From Pseudomonas sp. ML96 (GTDB taxonomy: Bacteria; Pseudomonadota; Gammaproteobacteria; Pseudomonadales; Pseudomonadaceae), in the NCBI RefSeq assembly GCF_000761545.1, contig NZ_JPMY01000010.1, positions 248,001-312,000 on the forward strand: DNA of 64,000 nt, read 5' to 3'. Both the position numbers and the translations under genes were made by a program. Numbering within the stretch: the first letter of the stretch is position 1; every line of letters starts with the position of its first letter. The notes under the pieces were generated by a model, which saw only the letters and a list, made by a program, of their open reading frames with translations, was not told the origin of the DNA and searched no databases. Positions 40,795 to 49,750 of the stretch are shown one piece after another.

Positions 40795-42255
40795 TTACTC
40801 GGGCTGGGCCACCAGCGCCTCGCTCGGATTGCGGTGCCACTGCGGCAGCAGCGAGCCGATGATCATGCCGGACAGGCTGAACAGCAGACCGGCCAGTTGC
40901 GGCGGCCAGAAGGCCTCGTCGGTCAGGCTGTATTCCAGGTACAGCCAGGAACTCAGGCCGAAGACGATGGCCAGCATGGCGCCCTGGGTGGTGGCACGCT
41001 TCCAGAACAGGCCGGCGAACAGCGGTACCACGGCGGCGACCAGGGTCACCTTGTAAGCGTTACCGACCATCTCGTAGATGCTGGCGTCGGAATACATGGC
41101 GAAGGTCAGGGTGGCGGCGGCGCAAACCACGATGCTGATACGCATGGCCAGGAGGAACTGCTTGTCGCTCATCACCGGCACGAAGCGCTTGAGCACGTTC
41201 TCGGTGAAGGTCACCGACGGCGCCAGCAGGGTGCCGGAGGCGGTGGACATGATCGCCGACAGCAGCGCACCGAAGAACATGATCTGGGCGAACAGCGGCG
41301 TCTTCTCCAGGATCAGGTGCGGCAGGATCATCTGCGAGTCTTCGGCCAGCCAGCGCTTGACCATTTCCGGATCGATGATCGAAGCGGCGTAGGCCAGGAA
41401 GATCGGCAGCATGCAGAAGCACAGGTAGAAGGCGGCACCGAACATCGAGGCGCGCGCGGCGATGTTCTCGGTCTTGGCCGACATCACGCGGGCGTATACG
41501 TCCTGCTGCGGGATGGAGCCGAGCATCAGGGTCACCGCGGCGCCGATGAAGGCGACGATGTCCTTGGGCTCGAAGCTGTGCATGAAGGTGAACTTGCCTT
41601 CGCTGGCGGCCTTGGTGATGACCACGTCGGCACCGCCGGCCATGTCACCGATCAGCCAGGTCAGGTAGATCAGACCGGCGACGATGATCAGCATCTGGAA
41701 GAAGTCGGTCAGGGCCACCGACCACATGCCACCGAACAGGGTGTAGAGCAGCACGATGAAGGTGCCCAGCAGCATGCCCTGGGTGGTGCTGATGGCGCCA
41801 TCGGAGATCACGTTGAACACCACACCCAGCGCGGTCAGCTGCGCGGCGATCCAGCCCAGGTAGGAGAAGACGATGACCAGACTGACGATCAGCTCGACGT
41901 TGCTGCCGTAGCGCTTCTTGAAGTAGTCGCCGATGGTCAGCAGGTTCATGCGATACAGCGGGCGGGCGATGATCAGGCCGACCAGCATCAGGCAGCCGAA
42001 GGAGCCGAACGGGTCTTCGATGATCCCGGCGAAACCTTCCTCGATGAAGGTCGCAGGAATGCCCAGTACTGCCTCCGAGCCGAACCAGGTGGCGAACACC
42101 ATGGCCGCGACGATCGGGAAGCCCATGCTGCGTCCACCTGCAGCGAAATCCTTGGAGTTCTTGACCCGGGTAGCGGCGTAGAAGCCGATGCCCACGGTGA
42201 CCAGCAGGTAGAGCGCAACGAACCAGATCAGCATTGTTATCCCGTCCAGATACAT
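40795..42255 (-). CDS. Sodium:solute symporter family transporter
   Basis: This 486-aa inner-membrane protein belongs to the SSF (PutP/PanF-like) family. About 13 membrane segments are present. Family features are the first loop NSKDFAAGGRSMGFPIVAAMVFATWFGSEAVLGIPATF and GSIPQQDVYARVMSAKTENIAARASMF. The start MYLDGITMLIWF was chosen; starting seven codons later at MLIWFVALY is an equal option. The substrate cannot be told from sequence; proline, pantothenate, acetate and small organic anions are all possible in this family. It has its own terminator. Confidence 0.88.
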   Translation of the reverse strand: MYLDGITMLIWFVALYLLVTVGIGFYAATRVKNSKDFAAGGRSMGFPIVAAMVFATWFGSEAVLGIPATFIEEGFAGIIEDPFGSFGCLMLVGLIIARPLYRMNLLTIGDYFKKRYGSNVELIVSLVIVFSYLGWIAAQLTALGVVFNVISDGAISTTQGMLLGTFIVLLYTLFGGMWSVALTDFFQMLIIVAGLIYLTWLIGDMAGGADVVITKAASEGKFTFMHSFEPKDIVAFIGAAVTLMLGSIPQQDVYARVMSAKTENIAARASMFGAAFYLCFCMLPIFLAYAASIIDPEMVKRWLAEDSQMILPHLILEKTPLFAQIMFFGALLSAIMSTASGTLLAPSVTFTENVLKRFVPVMSDKQFLLAMRISIVVCAAATLTFAMYSDASIYEMVGNAYKVTLVAAVVPLFAGLFWKRATTQGAMLAIVFGLSSWLYLEYSLTDEAFWPPQLAGLLFSLSGMIIGSLLPQWHRNPSEALVAQPE

Positions 42256-42730
42256 CGGTCCGCGCGGTGGTCTTGGTGCAAGGCAGTGACCGGCGGACAA
42301 CAGGTGGTGTTTTGTTATTGATTTCGGGCAATCGCGGGCGGGGTTGGAACCGGGCCTGCGACGCGGTGGCGCAGTCTGGCAAAATCGTAAAATATGTCAA
42401 ACGAAAATGACGAAATGCCTGAACATTTAGACGAGAGTCAGTCGAGATACGTCGATAAGCCCCTGAGAAAGCATGCTTTTTGCTACCGTAATCTATCGAC
42501 ACAGTTTTATATTTTTGACACTAAGCTTCTCGGCACCCGCAGCCCGCAGCCCGCGTCCTAGCCGCCCCGCCTTGTAATAGACAGTTACGCCCGGCGCATA
42601 CTCATTGCTTGAGCCGGAGGGCCTCCTCCGGGATACTGCACGCCGATTTGCGCACCCGACCTGCCATACTGCGGATGCGCCCAGCGGCCAATGGATTGCC
42701 TTCAGTAGAGAGACGAGGAGCCATCGTCTG
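42256..42730. other. Intergenic region between the symporter and YbhN-like genes
   Basis: This 475-base gap separates two divergent genes. The part 42380-42520 is notably AT-rich (for example TTTTATATTTTTGACAC) and probably holds the symporter promoter and regulatory sites. The right part contains a stem CCGGAGG (42614-42620) / CCTCCGG (42625-42631), about 100 bases before the plus-strand start. No plausible gene or RNA family was recognised. Confidence 0.5.
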
Positions 42731-43672
42731 ATGATGAAAAGAAGCGACTGGATCTGGACCGTCATAGGTTTGGCCGCAGTCGTATTTTCCTGCTACCTGC
42801 TCTACAAGGAGATACGCACTATCTCCCTGGACGAGCTGTCCGACAGCCTGCACGCCATTCGTTCGCACAACTGGCTGATGGCCGCCGGGGCGACGCTGGG
42901 TGCCTACTTCGCCCTCGCCTGGTACGACCGCATCGCGATTGCCCACCTGGGCAAGAAGATCTCCTGGTGGTTCATCACCCTCTGCTCCTTCACCACCTAT
43001 GCCCTGGCCCACAACATCGGCGCCTCGGTGTTCTCCGGTGCCGTGGTGCGCTACCGCGCCTATAGCAGCAAGGGTCTGATCCCCGCCGAGATCGGCGTGC
43101 TGATCGTGTTCTGCTCCTTCACCTTCGCCCTCGGCGTGCTGTTCTCCGGCGGTGCGGTATTGCTCTGCAAACCCGACCTGATCCAGCGTGTGGTCGATGT
43201 CGGGCCCTGGATCTCGATGGCCATCGGCCTGATCCTGCTCGGCCTGGTGGCGCTCTACGTGCTCGGTTCCTGGCGCCAGTTCAAGCCGTGGAAGTGGGGC
43301 AAGCTGCATGTCGAATACCCGCGCCTGGGCATAGTCGCCCGGCAGTTGCTGGCGGGTCCGCTGGAGTTGGCCTGCGCTGCGGCGATCATCTATTTCGCCC
43401 TGCCGACTGAAGGCAACCCGGGTTACCTGGTGGTGCTCGGCGTGTTCCTTGCCTCCTTCTCCCTGGCCCTGCTGTCCCACGCACCGGGCGGCCTCGGCGT
43501 GCTGGAAGTGACCTTCCTCGCGGCGATGCCGGAGCTGCCCAAGGTCGACGTGCTGGCCGCGCTGATCGTGTTCCGCGCTTTCTATCTGCTGCTGCCGTTC
43601 GCCCTGTCACTGCTGGTGGTGGTGGGCTTCGAATGGAGCCAGTGGAGCCAGAAGCGCCTGCGGCGCAGCTGA
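42731..43672 (+). CDS. YbhN/LPG-synthase-TM-like integral membrane protein
   Basis: This 313-aa membrane protein has eight to nine hydrophobic segments and belongs to the UPF0104/YbhN group, related to the membrane domain of lysylphosphatidylglycerol synthase. HNIGASVFSGAVVRYRAYSSKGL and LLSHAPGGLGVLEVTFLA are typical of the family. There is no C-terminal synthetase domain, so it is probably a lipid flippase-like protein and not an aminoacyl-lipid synthase. The ATG pair at 42731 follows GAGGAG. It is closely followed by a methyltransferase gene. Confidence 0.87.
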   Translation: MMKRSDWIWTVIGLAAVVFSCYLLYKEIRTISLDELSDSLHAIRSHNWLMAAGATLGAYFALAWYDRIAIAHLGKKISWWFITLCSFTTYALAHNIGASVFSGAVVRYRAYSSKGLIPAEIGVLIVFCSFTFALGVLFSGGAVLLCKPDLIQRVVDVGPWISMAIGLILLGLVALYVLGSWRQFKPWKWGKLHVEYPRLGIVARQLLAGPLELACAAAIIYFALPTEGNPGYLVVLGVFLASFSLALLSHAPGGLGVLEVTFLAAMPELPKVDVLAALIVFRAFYLLLPFALSLLVVVGFEWSQWSQKRLRRS

Positions 43673-43679
43673 GGTGAAT

Positions 43680-44423
43680 ATGGTCGAGGCCGGTATGCAC
43701 AGCATCGAGCGGATCTACCCGCCGGACCTCGACCCCGACAACCCCGCCGACCAGGCCACCCTGCGCATCCACCTGGAGCGCTACGAGTTCGCCGCCAGCC
43801 ATCTGAGCGGCAGCCGCGTACTGGATATGGCCTGCGGCTGCGGCTACGGCACGGCCCTGTTGGCCGAGCGCCATCCGGACAAGCAGGTGACCGGCGTCGA
43901 TATCGATCCCGACGCCATCGCCTACGCCCAGCGTCACTATCGCCTGCCCAACCTGAACTACGTCTGCGCCGACGCCGAAGCCTTCGCCAGTGAGCAGGGC
44001 TTCGACAACATCGTCAGCCTGGAGACCATCGAACACCTGCCCCATCCGCCGCGCCTGGTAGCCAACTACGCGCGCCTGCTGGCCAGCGGCGGCCGGGTGA
44101 TCGCCTCGGTGCCGATCACCCCGACCCTGGACGGCAACCCGCACCACCTGCACGACTTCAGCCGGCGCTCGTTCCTCGCCCTGTTCCGTCGCCATAGCCT
44201 GCGGGCCGGCGTGCAGGAGCTGGAGCAGATCCAGCACTGGCAGTTCCGCGGCCTGTTCTCCAAGCGCCCGGACCACGCCAAGCAGCATCGCTCGGAAGGG
44301 GTCGGCAACGCAGTGCTCGACTACTACCGGCGCCACCCCACCTACCTGCTCGCGCGCCTCGCCGCGATGCTGCGCTACGGTTTCAGCAACCGCTACCTGA
44401 CCTGCCTGTTCACCGCCGAATAG
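43680..44423 (+). CDS. Class I SAM-dependent methyltransferase
   Basis: This 247-aa methyltransferase has motif I VLDMACGCGYGTALLAE, the acidic residue after strand 2 in VTGVDIDPDAIAYAQ, and FDNIVSLETIEHLPHPPRLVANYARLLASGGRVIASVP. The target is unknown. The start is uncertain: GTG 43674, ATG 43680 or ATG 43695 are all in frame; 43680 was chosen as the first ATG behind GAGGTG. It sits seven bases after the YbhN-like gene, so the two form an operon. A role on a lipid or envelope substrate is only a guess from that neighbour. Confidence 0.87.
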   Translation: MVEAGMHSIERIYPPDLDPDNPADQATLRIHLERYEFAASHLSGSRVLDMACGCGYGTALLAERHPDKQVTGVDIDPDAIAYAQRHYRLPNLNYVCADAEAFASEQGFDNIVSLETIEHLPHPPRLVANYARLLASGGRVIASVPITPTLDGNPHHLHDFSRRSFLALFRRHSLRAGVQELEQIQHWQFRGLFSKRPDHAKQHRSEGVGNAVLDYYRRHPTYLLARLAAMLRYGFSNRYLTCLFTAE

Positions 44424-44555
44424 CCTATTCCAGAGCGGTCCAGACCAGCCATTACTGGCGTCGATGGTCACCATCAGGACGTTCGACTTCTGTCTCGGCG
44501 CTGCGTGAGTACCCTTTGCTCCGTAGCCACTTTCCGCCCCTTCGAGGAGCCCGAG

Positions 44556-44792
44556 ATGAAAAAGCAACTGATCGCCAGCCTGATCCTGTCCACCCTGACC
44601 AGCGTCGCCTTCGCCCTGCCGGGCGGCGAGCAACCGCCACTGACCGAGCAACGCACCAGCAAGAAGCCGGTGAGCCTGTTCGAACTGAGCAAGAGCCGCC
44701 ACGACCAGCAGCCCTTCGCGGCCAAGTCCGAGCAGAGCCAGCAGCTGTTCGCCAAGGGTCAGCAACGCAAGCCGCACAAACCGCGCGGCTGA
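44556..44792 (+). CDS. Small secreted basic protein of unknown function
   Basis: This 78-aa protein has a signal peptide MKKQLIASLILSTLTSVAFA and a 58-residue hydrophilic mature part. The mature part is rich in Q, K and S and ends QQRKPHKPRG. GAGGAG lies six bases upstream of the ATG, and a strong terminator follows 18 bases after the stop, so it is a complete single-gene unit. No family is recognised. The composition suggests an unstructured periplasmic protein. Confidence 0.78.
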   Translation: MKKQLIASLILSTLTSVAFALPGGEQPPLTEQRTSKKPVSLFELSKSRHDQQPFAAKSEQSQQLFAKGQQRKPHKPRG

Positions 44793-44810
44793 TAGCAGGC
44801 ACCATCCGAA

Positions 44811-44834
44811 GCCCGGCAGACGCCGGGCTTTTTT
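44811..44834 (+). terminator. Terminator of the small secreted-protein gene
   Basis: GCCCGGC (44811-44817) and GCCGGGC (44822-44828) pair around AGAC. Six T follow. The T-run touches the stop codon of the convergent desB. Confidence 0.9.
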
Positions 44835-45912
44835 ATTGCGCCGGCAACTGCGGCGGCAGGCGGTAGATCCAGATGCGCTTGAGCACGCCGGCGAACTGAT
44901 CGGACAGCCAGCCGGTGTTGTAGACCTGGCCATAGCGCGCGGCAATCTCGCGCACCTGTGGCGCCAACTCGGCATAGCGCCGCGCCGGCAGGTCGGGGAA
45001 CAGGTGGTGTTCGATCTGGTGGCTGAGGTTGCCGGTGAGGATGTGGAACAGCTTGCCGCCCTGCAGGTTGCTCGAGCCGCGCAACTGGCGCAGATACCAG
45101 TGGCCACGGCTCTCCCCCACCACCGAATCCTTGGTGAACACCGCGGCGCGTTCGGTGAAGTGGCCGCAGAAGATCACCAGGAAGGTCCACAGGTTGCGCA
45201 GCAGGTTGGCGAGCGCATTGCCGGCCAGCACGGCCAGGGCATTGGCACCGATAAGCAGCGCCAGCAGCGGGAACAGCGCGTAGTCCTTGAGCCACTGGCG
45301 CAGCAGCTTGAAGCCGAACTGACGCAGCAGCGGACGCACTTCCGCGCCGCTGATGCGGCCCTTGTACCACTTGTCCAGACGCAGATGCTGAATGGCCACG
45401 GCGTACTGGAACAACAGCGCCTGCAGCGTCACCCACAGCGGCTGCCAACGGTAGAACGGCTTCCAGCGCTGCTCCGGGAACAGACGCAGCAGGCCGTAGC
45501 CGACGTCGTCGTCCATGCCGATGACGTTGGTCCAGGTGTGATGCAGGTGGTTGTGGGTGTGCCGCCAGAAGTCGCCCGGGCCGACGATGTCCCACTCGTA
45601 CTGGCGCCCGCGCAGCTCCGGATCGTTCATCCAGTCGTACTGGCCGTGCATCACGTTGTGGCCCAGTTCCATGTTCTCGAGGATCTTACCCAGGCCCAGC
45701 AGCAGGCTGCCGAGCAGCCAGGTCGGCGGGAACCAGCCCAGCATCAGCAGCGCACGGCCGCTCCAGCAGCACAGCCGCACCACGCTGCGCACCCGCCGGA
45801 TATAGCGCGCATCGGCCTCGCCGAGGTCGGCCAAGGTGGTGCGGCGCAGCGCGTCCAGTTCACCAGCGAAAGCCTCCAGCTCGGCAGGGGTCAGCTCACG
45901 GTCCAGTCGCAT
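44833..45912 (-). CDS. desB: Acyl-CoA/fatty-acid delta-9 desaturase DesB
   Basis: DesB (359 aa) is the membrane di-iron desaturase that makes unsaturated fatty acids aerobically from exogenous acyl chains. The three histidine boxes are HNVMH (residues 85-89), HNHLHH (120-125) and HQIEHH near residue 300. Hydrophobic segments lie between them. The start MRLDRELTPAELEAFAG has TAGGAG upstream. It is operonic with its reductase (10 bases upstream) and under DesT. The set corresponds to PA4888-PA4890 in P. aeruginosa, as I recall. Confidence 0.94.
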   Translation of the reverse strand: MRLDRELTPAELEAFAGELDALRRTTLADLGEADARYIRRVRSVVRLCCWSGRALLMLGWFPPTWLLGSLLLGLGKILENMELGHNVMHGQYDWMNDPELRGRQYEWDIVGPGDFWRHTHNHLHHTWTNVIGMDDDVGYGLLRLFPEQRWKPFYRWQPLWVTLQALLFQYAVAIQHLRLDKWYKGRISGAEVRPLLRQFGFKLLRQWLKDYALFPLLALLIGANALAVLAGNALANLLRNLWTFLVIFCGHFTERAAVFTKDSVVGESRGHWYLRQLRGSSNLQGGKLFHILTGNLSHQIEHHLFPDLPARRYAELAPQVREIAARYGQVYNTGWLSDQFAGVLKRIWIYRLPPQLPAQ

Positions 45913-45922
45913 GGTGGCTCTC

Positions 45923-47011
45923 CTAGAGATCGATTTGCACATCGCCCAGCGGCGCACTGACGCACAGGCGGATCGGTTGGCCCGGCTCGGCGAAGGTCGT
46001 GCCGCTGCGCAGGTCGCGCACCGCACCGCCGAGCAGCAGGCAGGTGCAGCTGGCGCAGATGCCCTGGCGGCAGCCATGGGCCGGGCGCAGACCACTGGCC
46101 TCAGCCTGCTCCAGCAGACTGCGACTGCTATCACCCGCCGCCTGCAGGCGACTGCGGGCGAAGTCCAGGCGCACCGCCGAGCCCGGCTCGCTCAGCCGCT
46201 GCAGCGGACTGAAGGCCTCGACCTGCAGGCCGCCGCCCCAGCTCTGCCGCACCGCCTCAATGAAACCCGCCGGACCGCAGGCCAGCAGCTCGAAGCCACT
46301 CATGCCGAGCAGGTGCGCCGCCTGGAAGCGCCCACCGAGCACACCGGGTTCTGGCTCCTGGCCGGTCAGTAGCCAGCGCACCTGCAGGTTGGGGTGACGT
46401 AGCATCAGTTGCTGCAGCTCCTCGCGGTAGGCGCACTGGCCCGCCTCGCGCACGTAATGCAGCAGCGTTACCGGCGCCGCATAGCCCTGCACCAGCGCCG
46501 CGCGCAGCAGGCCGAGCAGCGCGGTGATGCCACTGCCGGCGGCCAGCAGGCCGACGCCGGCGCCCTGCTCTGGCCAATACAGCTCGCCATCGGCCTGGCC
46601 CAACTCCAGCAGCGCCCCCACCGGCAAATGATCGAGGATGTGATTGGACATCCGTCCGCCCGCCTGGCGCCGCACGCCCAATTCGATCAGCCCGCCCGCA
46701 TCCACCCGGGTCAGGCTGTAGCTGCGCCCGTGGCGCACGCCATCCATCTCTAGATACAGCTGCACGTGCTGACCGGCACGCCAACCCCGCGCATTGCCGT
46801 TGCAGCGCAGACGCACGGCGAGCAGATCGTCGCTGACCCACTCGCGCCCCACCACAGGGGCAAACACGCGATTCAGGCGCCAGGCCGGATGCAGCCAGGC
46901 CAGCACGACATCGACTTCCGCCTCGCGCAGCCAGCCACGCGCCACCAGGACGCGTAAAGGGCGCAGCAGCGGCGACAGGACGCGCACGAGACGCATGGGG
47001 AACAGGGGCAT
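45923..47011 (-). CDS. Ferredoxin reductase partner of DesB (FAD and 2Fe-2S oxidoreductase)
   Basis: This 362-aa electron-transfer protein feeds the DesB desaturase with electrons from NAD(P)H. An FAD-binding domain includes the RSYSLT motif. An NAD(P)-binding domain includes LLAAGSGITALLGLLRAAL and LLACGPAGF. A C-terminal plant-type 2Fe-2S ferredoxin domain has HGCRQGICASCTC and a later Cys in RLCVSA. The start ATG 47011 was preferred over the in-frame TTG two codons earlier. The first DesT-type operator is 13 bases upstream of the start. Confidence 0.92.
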   Translation of the reverse strand: MPLFPMRLVRVLSPLLRPLRVLVARGWLREAEVDVVLAWLHPAWRLNRVFAPVVGREWVSDDLLAVRLRCNGNARGWRAGQHVQLYLEMDGVRHGRSYSLTRVDAGGLIELGVRRQAGGRMSNHILDHLPVGALLELGQADGELYWPEQGAGVGLLAAGSGITALLGLLRAALVQGYAAPVTLLHYVREAGQCAYREELQQLMLRHPNLQVRWLLTGQEPEPGVLGGRFQAAHLLGMSGFELLACGPAGFIEAVRQSWGGGLQVEAFSPLQRLSEPGSAVRLDFARSRLQAAGDSSRSLLEQAEASGLRPAHGCRQGICASCTCLLLGGAVRDLRSGTTFAEPGQPIRLCVSAPLGDVQIDL

Positions 47012-47023
47012 CGGCAAATTCCA

Positions 47024-47039
47024 GTGAACAAGTGTTCAC
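47024..47039. promoter_or_regulatory. DesT operator 1
   Basis: GTGAACAAGTGTTCAC is a perfect 7-2-7 palindrome immediately upstream of the desB-operon start. It is the expected kind of TetR-family site for DesT. Confidence 0.8.
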
Positions 47040-47064
47040 AAAATGCCAGAAGCATGCCAATTCA

Positions 47065-47080
47065 GTCAACACTTGTTCAC
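47065..47080. promoter_or_regulatory. DesT operator 2
   Basis: GTCAACACTTGTTCAC is the same 7-2-7 palindrome with one mismatch, 25 bases from operator 1 and nearer to desT. The pair suggests control of both divergent promoters, including desT autoregulation. Confidence 0.75.
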
Positions 47081-47149
47081 TGAACGTCATTCGACGCCGG
47101 TAAAACGCTTTTGTTAGAGTGCGCCGCAGTCCTTTAGCCGTCCGAACCC

Positions 47150-47785
47150 ATGCCACCACGCGCCGAACAAAAACAGCAGACCCGCCAGGCCCTGATGGAT
47201 GCCGCCCGCAGCCTGATGGATAGCGGACGCGGCTTCGGCAGCCTGAGCCTGCGCGAAGTCAGCCGCACCGCCGGCATCGTGCCCACCGGCTTCTACCGCC
47301 ACTTTCAGGACATGGACGAGCTGGGCCTGGCCCTGGTCGCCGAGGTCGACGCGACCTTCCGCAGCACCCTGCGCGTGGTGCGCCGCAGCCAGTTCGAGAT
47401 GGGCAGCATCATCGAAGCCAGCACGCGCATCTTCCTCGATGCGGTGAGCGACAACCGTAGTCAGTTCCTCTTCCTCGCCCGCGAGCAGTACGGCGGCTCG
47501 CAGCCGGTGCGCCAGGCCATCGGCCGCCTGCGCCAGCAGATCACCGACGACCTGGCCGCCGACCTCAAGCTGATGAGCCGCACCCCGCACCTGGACGATG
47601 CCGCGCTGGACGTGGTCTCCGACCTGGTGGTGAAGACGGTGTTCGCCACCCTGCCCGAGCTGATCGACGCGCCCGCCGAGGCGCTGCCGGCGCACCTCAC
47701 CCCCGAAGCGAAGATGACCCAGCAGCTGCGCTTCATCTTCATCGGCGCCAAGCACTGGCGCGGCCTGGGCCACGGCCGCGAGTGA
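47150..47785 (+). CDS. desT: TetR-family regulator DesT
   Basis: DesT (211 aa) senses the ratio of saturated to unsaturated acyl-CoA and represses the desB operon. The N-terminal TetR helix-turn-helix is RQALMDAARSLMDSGRGFGSLSLREVSRTAGIVPTGFYRHFQDMDELGLAL (about residues 12-60). The helical C-terminal ligand domain follows. Identification rests on this domain, the divergent desB operon, and the two operator palindromes between them. The start MPPRAEQKQQTRQAL matches the family. Confidence 0.92.
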   Translation: MPPRAEQKQQTRQALMDAARSLMDSGRGFGSLSLREVSRTAGIVPTGFYRHFQDMDELGLALVAEVDATFRSTLRVVRRSQFEMGSIIEASTRIFLDAVSDNRSQFLFLAREQYGGSQPVRQAIGRLRQQITDDLAADLKLMSRTPHLDDAALDVVSDLVVKTVFATLPELIDAPAEALPAHLTPEAKMTQQLRFIFIGAKHWRGLGHGRE

Positions 47786-47885
47786 CCGCACCACAAAGCA
47801 GCAATTAGCAATCAAAAGCACCAAAACAAGGCATCGCCAAGCCCCAATTTCTGGCATAGCGCCGCCAGCCGTGGGCCGGGCAGGC

Positions 47886-47902
47886 TTGGCAAGGGCCTTG
47901 CT
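47886..47902 (+). promoter_or_regulatory. Sigma-54 promoter of ureEFG
   Basis: TTGGCAAGGGCCTTGCT matches the sigma-54 consensus TTGGCACG-N4-TTGCT except for one position. The invariant GG (47888-47889) and GC (47900-47901) are at the correct 12-base register. Transcription would start near 47912, 26 bases before the ureE ATG. This implies nitrogen control through NtrC. Confidence 0.75.
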
Positions 47903-47937
47903 CTAGCGACAGGGTCATTCCTGGCCGGAAGCCCAAC

Positions 47938-48438
47938 ATGCTGGTGATCCATCACCGCCTAGAACCCCAGCCCTACTGGGACGAAGAACTGCACCTGACC
48001 TTCGACGCCCGCAGCAAGAGTCGCCTGCGCTGCTTCAGCGCGGCTGGCGAGGACGTCGGCCTGTTCCTCGAACGCGGCCAGGGGCCGCTGCACGACGGCG
48101 ACTGCCTGCGCGCCGAGGACGGGCGCATCGTCCGCGTGGTCGCCCGTAGCGAGCCGCTGCTGCACGTCACCTGCGAATCCAGCTTCGAGCTGATGCGCGC
48201 CGCCTACCACCTGGGCAACCGCCACGTCGCCCTGCAGATCGGCGACGGCTGGCTGCGCCTGCTCGACGACCATGTGCTGCGCGCCATGCTCGACCAGCTC
48301 GGTGCCAACACCTGCACGGTAGAAGCCGCCTTCCAGCCCGAACACGGCGCCTATGGCGGCGGCCATCACCATTCCCACCATGGCGACGCCGAGTTCAACT
48401 ACGGCCCGCGCCTGCACCAGTTCGGCGTACGCCTGTGA
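47938..48438 (+). CDS. ureE: Urease accessory protein UreE (nickel chaperone)
   Basis: UreE (166 aa) delivers nickel to urease during active-site assembly. The N-terminal domain begins MLVIHHRLEPQPYWDEELHLTFDARSKSR. The metal-binding domain contains FELMRAAYHLGNRHVALQI. The C-terminal region carries the histidine-rich stretch GGGHHHSHHGD. It is the first gene of ureEFG-hupE, behind a sigma-54-type promoter. Its stop overlaps the ureF start by four bases. The structural urease genes ureABC are not in this window. Confidence 0.95.
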   Translation: MLVIHHRLEPQPYWDEELHLTFDARSKSRLRCFSAAGEDVGLFLERGQGPLHDGDCLRAEDGRIVRVVARSEPLLHVTCESSFELMRAAYHLGNRHVALQIGDGWLRLLDDHVLRAMLDQLGANTCTVEAAFQPEHGAYGGGHHHSHHGDAEFNYGPRLHQFGVRL

Positions 48439-49109
48439 ACAAGGCCTGGGCCCTCCTCCGGCTGGCCAGCCCGCAGCTGCCCATTGGCGGCTACAGCTAT
48501 TCCCAAGGCCTGGAGATGGCCGTCGATCAGGGCCTGGTGCACGACCCACTGAGCGCCCAGCGCTGGATCGCCGATCAGTTGCTGCTCAACCTGGCTCGCT
48601 TCGAGGCGCCGCTGCTGCTCGCCCACTGTCGCGCCGCGATCGACGGCGACTGGCCGGCCCTGGCCGAACTGGCCGAACAGCACCGCGCCAGCCGCGAGAC
48701 CCGCGAGCTGGCCCTGGAGAGCCGGCAGATGGGCTATTCGCTACGCCAACTGCTCGAAGGCCTACCAGAGCTCGACGAGCCAGCCCGTGAATTCCTCACC
48801 GCCCAGTCGGAGGTCGGCCTGGCGCCGGCCTGGGCGCTGGCCGCACGCGCCTGGTCGATCAGCGCCGAAGAAGCCCTGGCCGCCTGGCTGTGGGGCTGGC
48901 TGGAAAACCAGCTGGCGGTGCTGATGAAGACCCTACCCCTGGGCCAGCAAGCCGCCCAGCGCCTGACTTCGGAGCTGCTACCGCTGCTGGAACAGGCGCA
49001 GCAGGAAGCCCAGATCGCCACACCCGAACACTGGGGCAGTGCCGCCTTCGGCCTGGCCCTGGCGAGCATGGCGCACGAGCGCCAGTACAGCCGTTTATTC
49101 CGCTCATGA
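48435..49109 (+). CDS. ureF: Urease accessory protein UreF
   Basis: UreF (224 aa) is a helical cytoplasmic protein that gates GTP hydrolysis by UreG in the urease activation complex. Family signature segments are [29 protein letters not shown], then [17 protein letters not shown] and [24 protein letters not shown]. The start is GTG at 48435, in the four-base overlap with ureE, which implies translational coupling. A later ATG is too far in to preserve the fold. Confidence 0.94.
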   Translation: MNKAWALLRLASPQLPIGGYSYSQGLEMAVDQGLVHDPLSAQRWIADQLLLNLARFEAPLLLAHCRAAIDGDWPALAELAEQHRASRETRELALESRQMGYSLRQLLEGLPELDEPAREFLTAQSEVGLAPAWALAARAWSISAEEALAAWLWGWLENQLAVLMKTLPLGQQAAQRLTSELLPLLEQAQQEAQIATPEHWGSAAFGLALASMAHERQYSRLFRS

Positions 49110-49125
49110 AACAAGGAAACCTGCC

Positions 49126-49740
49126 ATGAACAGCCAACCCCTGCGCGTCGGTATCGGCGGCCCGGTCGGATCGGGCAAGACCGCCCTGACCCTGGCCCTG
49201 TGCCAGGCCCTGCGCGAGCGCTACAACATCGCCGTGGTCACCAACGACATCTACACCCAGGAAGACGCCCAGTTCCTGGTGCGCAACGAGGCCCTGGCGC
49301 CCGAGCGGATCATCGGCGTGGAGACCGGCGGCTGCCCGCACACGGCGATCCGCGAGGACGCCTCGATCAACCTGGAGGCGGTCGACCAGCTCAACCGGCG
49401 TTTCCCCGGTCTCGACCTGATCATCGTCGAATCCGGCGGCGATAACCTCTCCGCCACCTTCAGCCCGGAGCTGTCGGACCTGACCCTGTATGTGATCGAC
49501 GTCTCCGCCGGCGACAAGCTGCCGCGCAAGGGCGGCCCCGGCATCTGCAAGTCCGACCTGCTGGTGATCAACAAGGTCGACCTGGCACCCATGGTCGGTG
49601 CCTCGCTGGAAGTGATGGACCGCGACGCCCGCAAGATGCGCGGCGACAAGCCCTTCGTCTTCAGCAACCAGAAAGTCGGCCAGGGTCTGGACCAGATCAT
49701 CGCCTTCATCGAACGCCACGGCATGCTCGGCGCCGCCTAA
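49126..49740 (+). CDS. ureG: Urease accessory GTPase UreG
   Basis: UreG (204 aa) is the SIMIBI-class GTPase that drives nickel insertion into urease. The P-loop is GGPVGSGKT (residues 11-19). The nickel-binding CPH motif lies in [14 protein letters not shown]. The [15 protein letters not shown] segment and NKVDLAP (guanine specificity) are present. The start [12 protein letters not shown] follows AAGGAA. It is 16 bases after ureF and 10 bases before hupE. Confidence 0.97.
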   Translation: MNSQPLRVGIGGPVGSGKTALTLALCQALRERYNIAVVTNDIYTQEDAQFLVRNEALAPERIIGVETGGCPHTAIREDASINLEAVDQLNRRFPGLDLIIVESGGDNLSATFSPELSDLTLYVIDVSAGDKLPRKGGPGICKSDLLVINKVDLAPMVGASLEVMDRDARKMRGDKPFVFSNQKVGQGLDQIIAFIERHGMLGAA

Positions 49741-49750
49741 GGAGAATTCC

